A stretch of 64,000 nt of DNA from Apostichopus japonicus (Eukaryota > Echinodermata > Holothuroidea > Aspidochirotida > Stichopodidae), in contig NC_092568.1 in NCBI RefSeq assembly GCF_037975245.1, positions 25,602,501 to 25,666,500 on the forward strand, read 5' to 3'. A program made the position numbers and the translations under genes. Positions 1 through 12,971 of the stretch are shown piece by piece (position 1 is the stretch's first letter; each line of letters begins with the position of its first letter). The notes beneath the pieces are model-generated. The model saw only the letters and a list, made by a program, of their open reading frames with translations, ran no database searches and had not been told where the DNA came from.

Positions 1-1205
1 CTCATAGGTTCAGCAGTATACCCACCCACCCCCTCACCGCCAGCATATCTCTATACCCCCTCACCACCAGCATATATCTCTCTCTCTCTCCTCTATCCCC
101 TATAGCTTCCCCTCATCTACATCTTCTCCCCTTTCCACTTCCTCTTTCCAAATTCAACAATAATTATGTGCTGAACCAGAACCTGTAACTCCTCACTCAA
201 AGCAAGAAGGTGTTTAAATAACACATGACGGTTATATACCATGCCCTGAATAATAATAATAATAATCATTCGTACCATACCATACACGTTACAACTGGTC
301 GTTTTGGGATACCACCCACCGGGTTAAATTAACGCTATCAAAGAAATACCCACTCTGATGTATATTTGACTGAACACCGGGAGAACTTAAGCTTCAATAT
401 TATAATTTAATCACAGCCTGAAAGAAAACCGTTTACCTTTTCTCCAACAGAAGAAAAGAAAGATCCCGATTCAGTCCTGAATTGTAATGGAAAACCAAAT
501 AAGTATATTATCCAATACGATTCGAATCCATGCAGTATTTATATTTCACCTCAGTCGTATAGTAACCATGGTACGACTGTCACACGCGAAGACGAGCAAT
601 AAGACACAGACATTCCCAATGTAAATGTACTGTATATACGCTATATAGAGATAGAGAGATGATAGCACAGTAAAGTGTGTAACGAGAACTCCATATACTT
701 CTTTATTTTATGACCCCGAGGAACTTTGCACAGTCATAATTCATGTCCATTTTTTGTCTCGGGTATTCTCTCTGTAACTGACTGAGACCATGGAGCTATA
801 AACAGAGCTCCATGCTGAGACTATAGCATAACTCAACCTCAAAGGTCACGATTAACCTATTGACAGGAAAGCCTTCAACCACCAGATTTCCCGCAAAGCT
901 TGTTCAATTCTCAGCAAGACATCAAATGAATTCTTACTTATCGATGTTTCACTTCCACTTCCTTTTACAGTTTAGAAATTTCGAGAAAAAAACATGGAAA
1001 GTGATTTCGTGAGTGAGATTTGATTCCGGGAAAACCACCACAATCGATTTATATACAAAGAATTAAAATCCCAACGGAGTATATCGTGCGTTTTGTAGAA
1101 CACGAAAACATCGTTATGGTACAGTTGTTGAGCCGAATGACTCGATTTATCATAAATCACAAAGACCATGGATGGAGGTAAATCTGTTTTACCTCCATGC
1201 ATAGA
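1..1205. other. Intergenic sequence, no gene seen
   Basis: AT-rich sequence with a TC-rich microsatellite near 80-95, a short run of TAA repeats near 250-265 and no coding signal. All open frames are short and lack recognisable motifs. Nothing further can be supported. Confidence 0.6.
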
Positions 1206-1875
1206 CTTACAGCCAAGGGTGGCGGAACCGGGGGGGCACAGGGGGCACGTGCCCCCCACTTCTCCTCAGGTTAAAAATGTGCCCTTTTTCTACATAAAAA
1301 TTGAGGTGTCTCAAGTTAGCAAGAGGCCAGGGAACCAGAATGAACACTCGGGAAGGGACGTTTCCGGCCATCTGAGGGGTTTGTAAAACCAAAAATTTTC
1401 TTGTACGCTCCGCGCCAACTGATGGTGACGCTCCGCTCAAATAGTCGTGCATACAACATTGCAAATCCTGGCTACGCCCCTGACTTTTAATGAATTTCTG
1501 TGGGTCAAACTCAGGCTTTTTCGAATGGAAAAAAATTGTTAAGATATTAACAAGAAATATACTCAATTCGGAAGATTCCTACATTAGCAACTAGCATGTT
1601 TTCACCTCATTTGTCTCAAAAGAAAACTTGTTCCTTGTTTCCCAATTTGCACATTGGATATTGCAGTGCTAGTATGCATATTTTCCTTGGGGGGGGGGGC
1701 AGGACGTTGATGGAGTGATGTGTATACGCAAATAAGTTAGTACAATAAGAGTTATAAAGGGTACTCAATATAAGGCTGCATCAGTCCAATCGAATTTCTG
1801 CAAAGTGCCCTTTGATGTCGGTGCCCCCCCCCCCCCCCGCAGATTAAAAATGCTTCCGCCGCCCTTGCTTACAGC
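1206..1875. mobile_element. Non-autonomous hAT-type DNA element (654 bp plus 8-bp TSD)
   Basis: The element runs 1214-1867. It starts CAAGGGTGGCGGAA and its right end is the reverse complement of CAAGGGCGGCGGAA, giving imperfect terminal inverted repeats rich in G. It is flanked by a perfect 8-bp duplication, CTTACAGC, at 1206-1213 and 1868-1875. An 8-bp duplication with CA(G/A)GGG-type ends is typical of the hAT superfamily. The two ends share a subterminal block around a GTTAAAAATG/ATTAAAAATG stretch beside a poly-C run. No transposase is present. A sequence resembling another hAT end (GGCTACGCCCCTG, near 1470-1482) lies inside, so a second element may be nested. Confidence 0.8.
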
Positions 1876-3478
1876 CACCATCGGGACTTTACCTTGCATG
1901 AAGGTTTCAACACCCTGGCTTTATAATAATATAGCTTCTAGAATTAGGCTACAAGAACACGAACATATTCTTTACTTCCATGAAAAGTAATTCCCAAAGT
2001 GTGAAGTGAATCCAGGCGAAATCATATATGAATTTTACTGTCACCTTATTGTCACCAGTAAAATTTGCTGTATATAAGTAAAAGCGTCCTTTATTGCGAA
2101 TATTTCATCCAGCAAAACATTATTACTGCAGTAAATATTGCTCCGCATGGGAAACGTTTCATATAGATAGACAAAACCCCACTGCTTCACCGGCAACAAT
2201 AAAAATGAAATTCTTTGTAAGATCCCCCCCCCCCCCACAAATTAATAGTAAAAAATAAAGAGTTTATGCACTGCAATGTTAAAGTGAATGCTGCTTTGAG
2301 CTGTAAAGCTGACAGATCGACACGCGTAGCAATGATTAAACGGTTATAGTGTTGTGGCAGATACACAATCGTTTCCAGTGTGAATGGAGAGAGAGAGAGG
2401 GGAGGGGGTGGGGGGGTAGGTGTAGGGGTGAGATGAGGAACGGGTAGGCGTGTGACTGGAAGCTAATAATGAAATATAATTGCTTTTTAGACTATTTAGT
2501 GACATTTTATTTTTAATTTGTGTGCATTTGAGTTGGACAGGTTTACTATAGGCCTATAGTATAATATTATGCTTATTTGAAATTTGTTTTGTATGGGTGA
2601 TATGCTGATCTTGGATTGTTACACCATGTACAAGGCACGAGGAAGCAATAACGTGACTGCTATAGTGTCCTATATGAAAAATTCTAAGAACCCTTCTTTT
2701 TCTAAGTTTTCCATGTATTTTCAATATCCGATCTTTGTATTTTGTTGTTGTTATATAAATGTTTTCCTGGTATAATGAAAGATAAGACAAAAAACTGAAA
2801 ATGAGCGGGTTGAAGATTTTATTTATTTTTAGATCGTAATTTCTCAATTAACTCAGTCTCAGCAAACAAGGGATTATTTGAATATTTCTTCTTCTTCTTG
2901 TTTTGGATAACTTTCTCAGTTTCCTGTCTAATTACAATACAAACCGTTTATAATCTACATGATCTCTAACCGCGACTATTGCACATTTCGTCAGTTATAT
3001 ACGCTCACTGCGTTATACATATACCTGAGCTGATACACACAATTAATAGTTGCGGTGTTTTGACTGTCGAATTGTACCCAATTGTACCCAATTCAATTTG
3101 CAGCCTTAACAATAACAACAACAAAACACAAGAACAAACTGGTACAATTTGATTTAGAATAACAAACTAAAGATACCAACTTTGTTTTCGGAAGCATGGC
3201 GTGACCCTTTTTTAAACGGAACTGTGCTTTTTTAGTACACGCATGCGCAAGATGTTAGGAAAATTTATGCATGCATTATGCGATTTCGCACAAGCCATTT
3301 GGCGTTTCAAATGTCGTTTTGGCGGAATCTAATCAATTTTTTGACAACATCTAGACGAAGCTACATACCTCCTAGCAAAGTGGGATAAATCAAAATCACA
3401 GTTATCCATTCATATAGCATTTTGTCACCCCTCGCCAATTGTCATCGCGGTTACCGTGCATCACCACACAGGATTGTA
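1876..3478. other. Intergenic sequence, no gene seen
   Basis: No coding signal. It contains poly-C (about 2226-2237) and GA/G-rich microsatellite (about 2390-2440) tracts and a short direct repeat of AATTGTACCC near 3071-3090. Confidence 0.55.
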
Positions 3479-3867
3479 CCGCCGTCCAAGGTCGTAGGAA
3501 CCGGGGGGCTGGGGGCGCCCGCCCCCCAGTGAAAAATGTGGAGGGGCGGAAGTATCATTCGGCCCCCCCCCCCCGGTTCGCAAGTCAGAAAACCCCTTTT
3601 TCATTTCCAAATGAGAAAAAAAATCTCATTTGGAGCACCAAATTGCATCTTAGGCCAGGTGAAAATACAAAATTAAGTTTACAAATGGAGTGGGTGTTGA
3701 AGTGTGCTATATTGCACCAAATTGCATCTGAGGCCACCCGGAAATGCAAAAAAAATCCAAAGGGGACGGGGACACCCCCTCCCCTTAGACCCCTCCCCCA
3801 GGCCGGCCATCAGTCTTCAGCCCCCCCCCCCCACTCAAAAGTACCTTCCTACGCCACTGCCGCCGTC
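3479..3867. mobile_element. Non-autonomous hAT-type MITE (373 bp plus 8-bp TSD)
   Basis: The element runs 3487-3859 and is flanked by a perfect 8-bp duplication, CCGCCGTC (3479-3486 and 3860-3867). Left end CAAGGTCGTAGGAACC and right end (reverse complement) CAGTGGCGTAGGAAGG form short imperfect inverted repeats. Superfamily is assigned from the duplication length and end type. The left two thirds are closely matched, in the opposite orientation, at about 34500-34788. Open frames across it are shadows of its C-rich composition. Confidence 0.87.
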
Positions 3868-6400
3868 AGACGGTATTTGGGGAAATAAAACCTCACACGA
3901 TACCTTTTGTCTATTACCATCAATAAGCTTATTGATTGTATCAAGTCAACAATTCAGTCTTAGTCTAATGTCTTAGGAGACGTGTTTCAACCTTTCAGCA
4001 CGATAAGCAGAATAATAATGTACTTTGCATTTTTTTTTACAATGCAACTCGGTATACCTGTACTTCCTAAAGCCAATATGGCTCATGAAAGTGTACAACA
4101 GGCAGGACAGTGTGATTATGTCTGTACTTGTTGAGACTGCGGTAATCCTTATCCGAATTAACGTCACCGGTTACAACTATATGTAATCTAATATAAGCAT
4201 TACGCATCGGGTTTTTATGGCGTTTCTTTGCTCTTTTCAAGTTTGCTTGTAATTTAACTGTCATGCAGTTTTCTGTGTTCATTCACTTGTATAGGGATAT
4301 CTAATTAAGCAACCTATATGAAATCACGCGGGTGTATACGTGGTGATGGTGGGGGGGGGGGGGGGGTAAGAGTAGGATGAGAAGGTGGAGGGATACACCC
4401 GACCAATAACACCTCCTTCATAAAGCCAATGCCTAAACCTGTAGTCCATGGGTGTTGATTCCTTTTGCTCAGTCTTGTCTTTGGCTCAGACACCTTCGTA
4501 TATAGGCCTATACATGCATTCAATATTGAATAAAAATGTTGCTATCCGACCATGAAAAGCAACGTTTGACTTCCCCCATTTCATTCTCCCAATCCACGTT
4601 GGAGTCCATCAAGGCTTTTTGTCGGTATACCTGTTTAGGTGACACCAGAAGCAAAGTAAATTAGGTTCTCACATATTCTTTGTTTTTTTTATATATTTTT
4701 TTCATTTGACCTGAAACTGTTAAAGTTGTTCTGAAGGGGCGTGGGTGAGAGGAATGTAAGGGGGAGGGATGGAGAGGATGGAGATGAAGAGACTATATGT
4801 CCTCTCTTGGTTCTTCAACAACCAAGAGTGACGTATTACCCTATTGGAATGACGCAAAAGAAAGAAAACAAAGGTTTGTACCTGCATAAGAGTCAAGTTA
4901 GGTTAACGTTTAGTTTAGAACGACCAGCTGCAGGCATTAAACAAATTATTACGTAATGGTACTTCTCAAGTATTTCCACAGCCACCAGCTCCTATCTATG
5001 CAACAGTCTCTAACCAGAGTGACATACATATATTAACTGGGTATTTGATAAATAACTTGCCCGTGACATTTCCTCATTCAGCCGTGTAGGTCCACTCAGT
5101 TATACTAAGAACACGGTCAGCTGGTCAGTGTATGCTACGTTTGTGCGTGTGTATACGCGTGTGTGTGTGCGAGTGTGTGTTTACATTTTCTGTACTAGGC
5201 ATATATACTCTGCGCAATTAAACGGCGTCAAATATTTCATTCATACCTTTAATGATGATTGCCAAAGCAGACTTATTTATTTTCACGGTGCAGCAATCCT
5301 TATTTCGTCTCTGTCATTATGACGAGTTGCCATATTATCCCTCGAGTATATCTAAGCTATAGCCTAATGCTTCCGATTATTACCAAGGTAGGATGATATA
5401 AGTAATTATATATATATATATATAGGTATGTCTATGTATATACACTCGAATATCTATTCAAGCCTGTTTATTAATGCGTGCGCGTGAAATGGGAAACACA
5501 CCAATCCAGTCTCCGTTTAAGTGATGGAAGTATTAAGTGGTTAAAAGACTACTAGGAAATGAAGACGTTCAAATCATAACAATAATGATATTTATCAGTT
5601 TGATTGATTTTAGGCGCTATATATGAATGTTTTCTGGAATATGACTACTTATGCTTCCCGTGATAAATATTATCATTAGCAGTTAAGACGTTCATTTACA
5701 TATAGTAATAGAAGATTCGTAAACAGCATCGGGCAGGAGTCTGGTTATCATTTCCATGCACTGAACCAAGGAGGACTATATGAAACTTGACATGAGTCTT
5801 GAAATGATTTATATTCAGAGAACTCTCATAGCGCTTTCAATAACGTAACAAAAGAAGTTCATCATTGACGAGATATATATGGGAGACTGATGTGGTAAGT
5901 GGTTGTGGGAGGAAACTGAGTCGGGTAGTGAGGGTCTGTTAGAGGAGTCATGATGAGGAGAAGACAACAGAGTTAATTAAAATGGGGGGGGGGGGGGGGG
6001 GACAGCTGTATTAAGGAGAGCCAAGATATCATCGCTCCTATAATTTTGATTCGTGCTGAAGTGAGTTCAAAAAAATACCAATGGTGATGCTGAAATGAGT
6101 TTAAACGATCATTTTCACTTGCTCTTGGCCACCACCCTCCCCCCCCCCCCCCAACAAAAAAGAACCTGCACCCACCACCACGCTATACTAAGATGGCACA
6201 TCTCACCGCCATGGTAGTCAATTTTATTACATAACGTCCCAACATCACACGGTATGTTTATACCATTAATCTTTACTACGGTATATCCCATATATGATCC
6301 CTAGGACAGAGCTATATCGAACAGCCCAGATATATAGAAGCACAAGAAAACACGCTCACTTTGTGTGGTTGTGTACATTTGTTTGTGACAATACACACAT
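3868..6400. other. Intergenic sequence, no gene seen
   Basis: AT-rich with a poly-G tract near 4350-4366, a GT microsatellite near 5141-5180, a TA run near 5408-5424, poly-G near 5984-6001 and poly-C near 6139-6152. No exon-like frame or RNA gene was recognised. Confidence 0.55.
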
Positions 6401-6856
6401 CACGCCTATGGCAAGCCATGTGGGACAAACACCGCATAATATATCAGCGTATTAATTGGAATTTATACGCGTATTAATTGGAATATATACGCGTATATAT
6501 TATTAGCCAATCATATGGCTTAAATATATCCGCATATTAATTCGAATATATACACGTATTAATTCGAATATATACACGTATTAATTCGAATATATACACG
6601 TATTAAAATAGAATACATATGGGGATTAAATCCAATATATGCACGGATTAATTAGAATATACACGAAAACACATTTCCGCTCTTGCTGTGTACATATATC
6701 AACGATAAATATTTTGGCGGGCTCGCGAGATCGCTTCAAAAGCGAAACCATACGCATGTACAACACATGTATATTCCAATTAATACACGTATATATTCGA
6801 ATTAATACGCGGATATATTATGCGGTGTTTGTCCCACATGGCTTGCCATACACGCC
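6401..6856. mobile_element. Foldback-type MITE with long inverted repeats (444 bp)
   Basis: The element (6407-6850) begins TATGGCAAGCCATGTGGGAC and ends with its exact reverse complement. The inverted repeat is about 50 bp with one visible mismatch, then passes into arrays of a roughly 20-bp unit built on CGTATTAATT(G/C)GAATATA that run inward from both ends. A 6-bp duplication, CACGCC, flanks it (6401-6406, 6851-6856). Tandem repeats inside long inverted ends are the architecture of foldback elements. There is no coding capacity. Confidence 0.85.
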
Positions 6857-7216
6857 TGAATATTTTCAGTTACTATTATCATCCATATTGAAAGATAAAC
6901 ATGCATCTAGCGACAAACCTGTTTTGCTTTAACCTTGATTACTTAGAAACCGAAGATAATAACGCAACCATTTATACCTAATCGCATCATTTTAATCGAT
7001 GTTATATACACAAAACTAAATTATCCAGTGACTTGGTTTCATACAAAAAACAAACACAAGCTCTGTTTATTATCCTGGCTGGGTGTTTTGCAACCCATTA
7101 TAGAATGATGGAAGTCACACATCTCCGATGAACGTTTCAGAAGGTCACAGGTTCGCTGTAAATGCAATCTAAATTGTTATTAATTATTAATCGACATTGA
7201 GCATTGCTGGCTAATG

Positions 7217-7462
7217 TAGGGGCGGACGGTGGAAAACAATTATTGCTACTATCTGAGAGTCACAATCGGGGGCACAATGCATTATGCCTTGAAATAAGCG
7301 GCGCATTTGGCGTCTCGGCAGAAATTATAGCAACTTTCGCGACTCAGAGGAAATCGGCCCCATCGGCATGACACGGTAGCGCCCTAATTGGCACCTTCGG
7401 CGCCACGGACCCAGCGGTGCACCGGTTCCGAGCGGGTTAATCGGTAGGACAGTCCGCCCCTG
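7217..7462. mobile_element. Probable GC-rich MITE (246 bp)
   Basis: The ends TAGGGGCGGACGG and, on the other strand, CAGGGGCGGACTG form a 13-bp imperfect inverted repeat around an island clearly richer in GC than its neighbours, with many GGCGC/GCGCC words. The ends look hAT-like, but I see no target duplication, so the superfamily is uncertain. Confidence 0.5.
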
Positions 7463-10400
7463 TATAGTATTATTTCTCATCAACTTTTTCTTGGATAGAG
7501 TCTGTTTCTAAAATACCTACTGACATTTTGACACGAATGACCAGTATTTGAGGGGAAGGGAGGGTGGAGATGGAGGGGAAGGGAGGGATGGAAACGTGAG
7601 GGGAGGATGGGAGGTGAAAGGGAAATCTAACATATTTGAGGCCTTTAGGGTAATGCCAATGCAGATTGGAGCAAAAAAAAAACTTCTGTGGCGGTTACTT
7701 CTTCGGCATCATAACAAAGTATAACTGTTACATAAGATATTACCACTTAATTCAAGCCACGTGCGGACTGGCAAAGATGGAAAAATATATTTAACTTCAA
7801 TCCAGTTTGAGTCACCGGATTGGCCATATTAAATCAGATTTCCCTCTTTGCTTTTGAAAACGTTCTTGATATATTATTTATTAAAATCCCATAGTGCAAA
7901 AAAAATCATTAGCTTGTAAGTGGGATTTTCTGACCTGTTTTCTTATTGCTAATTATATAACACAATTTTGAACTCTGGTTATAATACAAGGCCACCGTGT
8001 TTATTGTCTCTGCCGTGTCATATGCAATGGTTAGTAATTGTATGGCGGAGTGGAATTGTGTTATAGACGCATAATCCCGTTTTCATTTATATATGATTTG
8101 TGATGCATTCAACTGTAGGATTCTGCGTATCGCAAATAAGGGGCGAAATCATATAAAAGTGCTACTCTTTGTTCTGCAATGACGTACAATCATGTATTCT
8201 TAGCTTACACACGAACTGCGAATAGGAAGCAAAAGGCGGCTTGTCGACAACAGTGATATCACCCTGTAGCCTTTTCTTCCTGTTGATCCGCGTGTAAGTG
8301 CCAGGGATTGGTCTCACAGTAGGGATGGGAACTGAATGTAAAATATACCCCGACTGAACCCTCCCTCCCCCCTTGTATGCAGCGACCCTCAATCCTCAAC
8401 ACCCCCCCCCCCACACTTTATAGTCCCATGAACAATTACTTTGATATCACATTCGGTCGTTAATCTGTTCATTGGATGTCAAAGCTTAAAGCATTAAGAT
8501 ATATGTTGTGAACCAACAATAGCCGGTATGAACGAACCTTAGCTCCAATGAAGGAATAACCTGCTATATATACACAACGGAAGTTTTCCGATTGTGCTGA
8601 TACAGTAACTTTGTATATAGTTATCAACTCACCCTTTCATCTTCTTCGCTTGACACTGATCCCGATCCTAAAAGTTCAGAATCTAAACTTGTTTTGAGAT
8701 TGGACTCGCTTCGTCTACTCACTGACCACAAAATCCAGGTTTGGCAACATATATAGTTAACGCTCTATATAAATAGAAATTAAACACCTCGAAACACAAA
8801 ACCTCGAAATTTCGAAGTTAAAACTCCACTATAAGAAACCACTGATGCGTGTGTCAATTGAGCCAATATCAAGTTAACAGATGACTAACGCGAATATTTC
8901 TTAGTTCTTTGGGTAACGATATTTTATATACACAATCACATGCATACTACTACGGACGCTTGTAACGAACTCAAATGATATTGTTGTTTTTCAATAACTC
9001 TCCGTCGAAATTCTTACTTGAAGAGCTCTTACAGATTTTCAGCGTATATCTTTGACATTTCAACCCTTGGCGGAAATAAACAAGATTGTCTTAATTGAGG
9101 CAATCTCACAGTAAGTAAGTTTATATAGTTATGTCCTCGGCTTGAAGCATTACTATGAGGGAGACCTATGACCTCGTAACTGAACGACACTGTTAAACCA
9201 TGAAATGTCAACTTGATTGTATACAGAAAAGAAATCCTTTAACGATTATCAAATTTAATTACGAAATCACTTCCCTGCAAAATTTTGGCAATGTTAATCG
9301 ACGTTATGATTGATTGCTGTTAACGATTAAATCAGGAAGCATCGTCAGACGTTTAAGAACTGGTTGGTGATTGGTTGAACAGCCATTCGTACCGGTGACC
9401 ATCAATTGACCCCCAATACAAGTCAATAACGGTCGGTAACATATCAAATGATCCCGACAATGAATGCGCAAAATAGTCGTCCACATCTGGTCATAAAAAT
9501 GAAGACGAACTTTGATTGAAACTATCTTGTTGATTTTTTATAGTTCATAAAGAAAATTCCGGTGTTTATCGTACTTCGGCATAACGAACAAAATACTATG
9601 ATACGCACTTCATCCTTTACTAGGTCATCTTGGGATCATAATATAAGGGCTTCATCGTTTATAGTAACTGTAGTGAAGAAACTAGTATAGGCCTGTACAC
9701 CATGTTTCGTTTCGCAAAGTATTCAACCATTATTGCTATGGTAACCGAATGTGACCTGATTGTAGTGAGAAACGTGTTTATATTAATTAATTTATTAACT
9801 TAGATAATTCATTTTCATTATGGCTACACTGTTCAAAATATAGTCTGCAATGCTTTGTAGTAATAAACGTTAATTATTTTTGCTGAATTTTCAACCTTTC
9901 AATTTGAACAGAGTGGTTACCAAATCATTGTGATACTACGGTCGGTCTCGCAGATTCATCTGACCGCCAGTGGAAAGATATTCGCAAGACAGCAGCTTTC
10001 GTCACTGACAATTTTTTACCTCTTCCGGATTTTATCAATTATAGTTGGATGCCAGTGAATGACTTCACTCTTCTCTGAATTTTCATCTCATTTGATCATA
10101 TATATATATACAGTCAACTTATATCATGACGAATTCATGATTATTATCGATAATTTGTCGTTATTATTTATTAATGTACTTCCCACAGGCTAACTTTCTT
10201 AATTTGCTTATACTTAGAGCAGGAGTAAACCTATACTGGAAAAATATATGCAATGCCAAGAAGTTCTTTAATTTGCATAACGTACGACTATCTTCATTTA
10301 TACGATTCCTTGAAAGGTCAATAAGATATCACATACTATATTTGCTTTTCCGTGAAATTTGATCTATCTACTTTTATTGACTTTTCTCGGTTTGGCTATA

Positions 10401-11809
10401 TGGGACTTAATCATATATATAGGGGATCTAGTTAAAGGTTACCAGAGCTGGACAGGTATATAGAGATAACCGTGCACAACAAGAGCATAAACCTGCATGT
10501 ACTTTAGATTAGTCTGAAGTACACTGACGGTTACGAAGCATATAAGGGTGGGGTTTTGAAGAATTTTGAAGAATGAGATAAACTAATTCCCGTGCCTGCT
10601 GAAATTTCCAAGTGATACTGATATCACATGTTGAAATTGAGTTCACAAAACGTGGCGAATTGTATAAATCGGTGTGTTTGAGTGTGTACGAGAATGATAT
10701 ACGGTGCACTCTGCTGGAAAGCAAGCAAACAAGACTGGGCACAGTCACCTTTTTTTCTGTACTGAGGAAGGGGGTAACGTGTTTAGTCGTCCAGGGGAGG
10801 GGTTGTGCGATTGATTCTAATGTTGAATAGTTGAAATATACAAATGACTAACAATTGATTAATTAAACTCTCCGAACTCTAAAAAAAAGGGGGGGGGGGG
10901 GTCCATGGTATAAGAAAACACAACTTGGCCCAGCGCTCGCAATTGAACGCTTCGTTCGTTTTATTCATTGGCCCCGGGCCCCAGGTAAATCGTTACGCCG
11001 TTGCCTACCGTTGTCGACTAAGATTAATCCTTTTGATTTAGCTCGGTAAGATTACCGTTTTGCTGCCACTACAAATTCGACCTTTGCTCTTTAAATGTTG
11101 ATCGAACTTTACCAGAGAGCTAAATTCGGTGTTTGTACATGCGGGTTGACATTTACCAGTTCAGTTAGTTTATTAGTATATAAACGGGCAGATAAAGCGT
11201 AGATGTATATCAAATTATAACACGATTGGCTGTACGGTAAGGTCCACATCACGGCACGGCATGAAGGATTTACACGTTGTACGTAGCCTATATGTCCTAA
11301 AGTTAGTATGCCAGCCATGCTCTATATACTAACCTGATGAGCTGCAGAGAAAATCGACGAAATTACTAGATGAGCACAGAGTTTACAGACAGGTTTTATC
11401 AAGTAAGAAAGAAACGGACCGCGCAGTCAAGAAGAAATACATTGACTGCATGCATGGTTATTTACCAGTTTTTTGTTGTTGTTTCTGTTTATAGTTAAAC
11501 TGGACACCTGAAGTTGTTGATTAGATATCAATCCGTATAGGCCGAAACGTAATCAATTACACAGAATCGTGAATCCGTGTTTCATAATGAATGACCAACG
11601 AGCCATGTGAAAACGAATGTTCGATTATCTTTTATTCTGAGAGTTCGCATGCGGAATTTCACGAGCAAATTTCTTTGAATTAAGAAACTTTTTTTTTTGG
11701 TTATCTTGCGTCGATTTGATGCGTGATCCGAGGTTACTCAAACAATCTGTGTGGACTTCTAGTTATCATAATATAACAAGTACGGGCATGTTATTCGTAG
11801 CAAGCGTCA
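7463..11809. other. Intergenic sequence, no gene seen
   Basis: A long AT-rich stretch without a supported exon. It holds poly-C near 8400-8412, a TA run near 10099-10111 and a poly-G tract near 10889-10900 followed by a GC-rich block near 10970-10985. The open frames here (for example 10174-10362 and 10612-10830) have no recognisable motif. Confidence 0.5.
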
Positions 11810-11836
11810 TAGCTTGTTAAACACGTTTCAGTGAAA

Positions 11837-12910
11837 ATGAAATCATTGAAATTAGGAAATCCAGTTTATGCTCTGACGGTATGCCTGTGGTTAACAATGG
11901 GCTACTTGGCATGGAACTTGGGATATGAAGTTGGTCAATCTTCCGTTAATCGAGGTCGGGCTTACGATGGACGATCGGTCCAAGATCATCCAAAAATCGC
12001 CGAAAATGATTCCGACAGGAATTCAAAGAATGATGAATCTAAAACAGAACATTTCCCTCGACCATGTGAGCAGAACAGGGTGAGCAGCACTAACTTAAAA
12101 GAAATTGTCATTTTCGGCTCAGTACCAAAGTGCGGTGGTCGCACATTGCTGAGTTTGATGTTTGCTCTAAGTCAACCGAATGATCTAACAGTCAAATCCG
12201 CGCTCAACTACTCTCTGGAAAATGGAAGCGAAATTGCTCCTCGACAATACATTACTAGAATGATCCAGCCATTCACAAAAGCCGGGTTTCTTTACACAAA
12301 TGCACGTTTTGTACAAGCGGATACTGTACAATCGACGGCGCTACTCCGGATTGGACTGATTCGCGATCCTATGCAACGGCTGGTTTCATCATTCTATCAT
12401 AGGAGGTTTGGTGATCGTCTCACCGCCAAAACAGTCGACGACGCAACTTGGGAAAGACACCTCAAAGCTAAGTCCGTCGATATAAACGAAATATTTGATG
12501 ACTGCGTCAAAAACAAAATGTCAGAATGCGTGGCTGAATATACGAAAGGGACGCTCGTGAAACAATTTTGCGGTTACCATAGCGACTGTAAGACGGCGTC
12601 ACCCGCAGCATTACTCAGGGCGAAAAATAATGTCAGAAACAATTATTTAGTGGTCGGAATTTTGGAAGAAATTGACGACTTTGTTCGAGTTTTAGAAAAG
12701 ATTAGACCTTCTTTATTTCAAGGAGCCTTTGATAAACTTGAAAATGACGAAAGAATTCAAAGTGTCATAAAAAACTCTCGAACGGTTGGTATTCAAAGTG
12801 TAAGTGAGTTAACTAAGGGTATTATCAAGAAACACCTTGCAATAGATTATGAATTCTACTACTTCATCCAGTGGCGGTTCTTGAAGCAAAAGGAAGAATG
12901 TGGTGTTTAA
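11837..12910 (+). CDS. 2-O-sulfotransferase-like protein (HS2ST/UST family), single exon
   Basis: Encodes 357 residues from the ATG at 11837; a frame-open GTG six bases upstream is not a plausible eukaryotic start, and an in-frame stop sits at 11810. Residues about 10-30 form one hydrophobic segment after a short basic N-terminus, a type II Golgi signal anchor, followed by a hydrophilic stem. The lumenal domain has the 5'-phosphosulfate loop in the form VPKCGGRTL (about 96-104) and the 3'-phosphate motif RDPMQRLVSSFYHRRFGD (176-193). FCGYHSDC (about 244-251) and a block ending NNYLVVGILEEIDDF follow, as in heparan sulfate and uronyl 2-O-sulfotransferases. Such enzymes move sulfate from PAPS to the 2-OH of uronic acid. 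Odd points: the loop has CGG where the family usually has TAS or TGS, and at the place of the HGH motif it reads TNA (about 154-156), so activity is in doubt. Two N-glycosylation sites (NYS, NGS) lie near 124-131. Total length is close to HS2ST (about 356 residues). Confidence 0.88.
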   Translation: MKSLKLGNPVYALTVCLWLTMGYLAWNLGYEVGQSSVNRGRAYDGRSVQDHPKIAENDSDRNSKNDESKTEHFPRPCEQNRVSSTNLKEIVIFGSVPKCGGRTLLSLMFALSQPNDLTVKSALNYSLENGSEIAPRQYITRMIQPFTKAGFLYTNARFVQADTVQSTALLRIGLIRDPMQRLVSSFYHRRFGDRLTAKTVDDATWERHLKAKSVDINEIFDDCVKNKMSECVAEYTKGTLVKQFCGYHSDCKTASPAALLRAKNNVRNNYLVVGILEEIDDFVRVLEKIRPSLFQGAFDKLENDERIQSVIKNSRTVGIQSVSELTKGIIKKHLAIDYEFYYFIQWRFLKQKEECGV

Positions 12911-12965
12911 TAATGGTTTTATATTTATCCTATAATGTCCTTCTCTGTCATTATCGTTTACTACC

Positions 12966-12971
12966 ATTAAA
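12966..12971 (+). terminator. Candidate polyadenylation signal ATTAAA
   Basis: ATTAAA lies 55 bases after the stop codon of the sulfotransferase-like gene. Placement is typical of a short 3' UTR, but the motif alone is weak evidence. Confidence 0.4.

Noticed and set aside
3439-3976. Proline-rich frames
   Set aside because: They lie across the hAT MITE and its C-rich runs.
6639-6932. 97-codon plus-strand frame
   Set aside because: It spans the inner part and right arm of the foldback MITE and continues past it, so it is not a conserved coding unit.
11831-11836. A GTG start for the sulfotransferase, six bases upstream of the ATG
   Set aside because: A GTG start is implausible in an animal nuclear gene; the ATG at 11837 gives the basic residue-hydrophobic segment order expected of a type II anchor.
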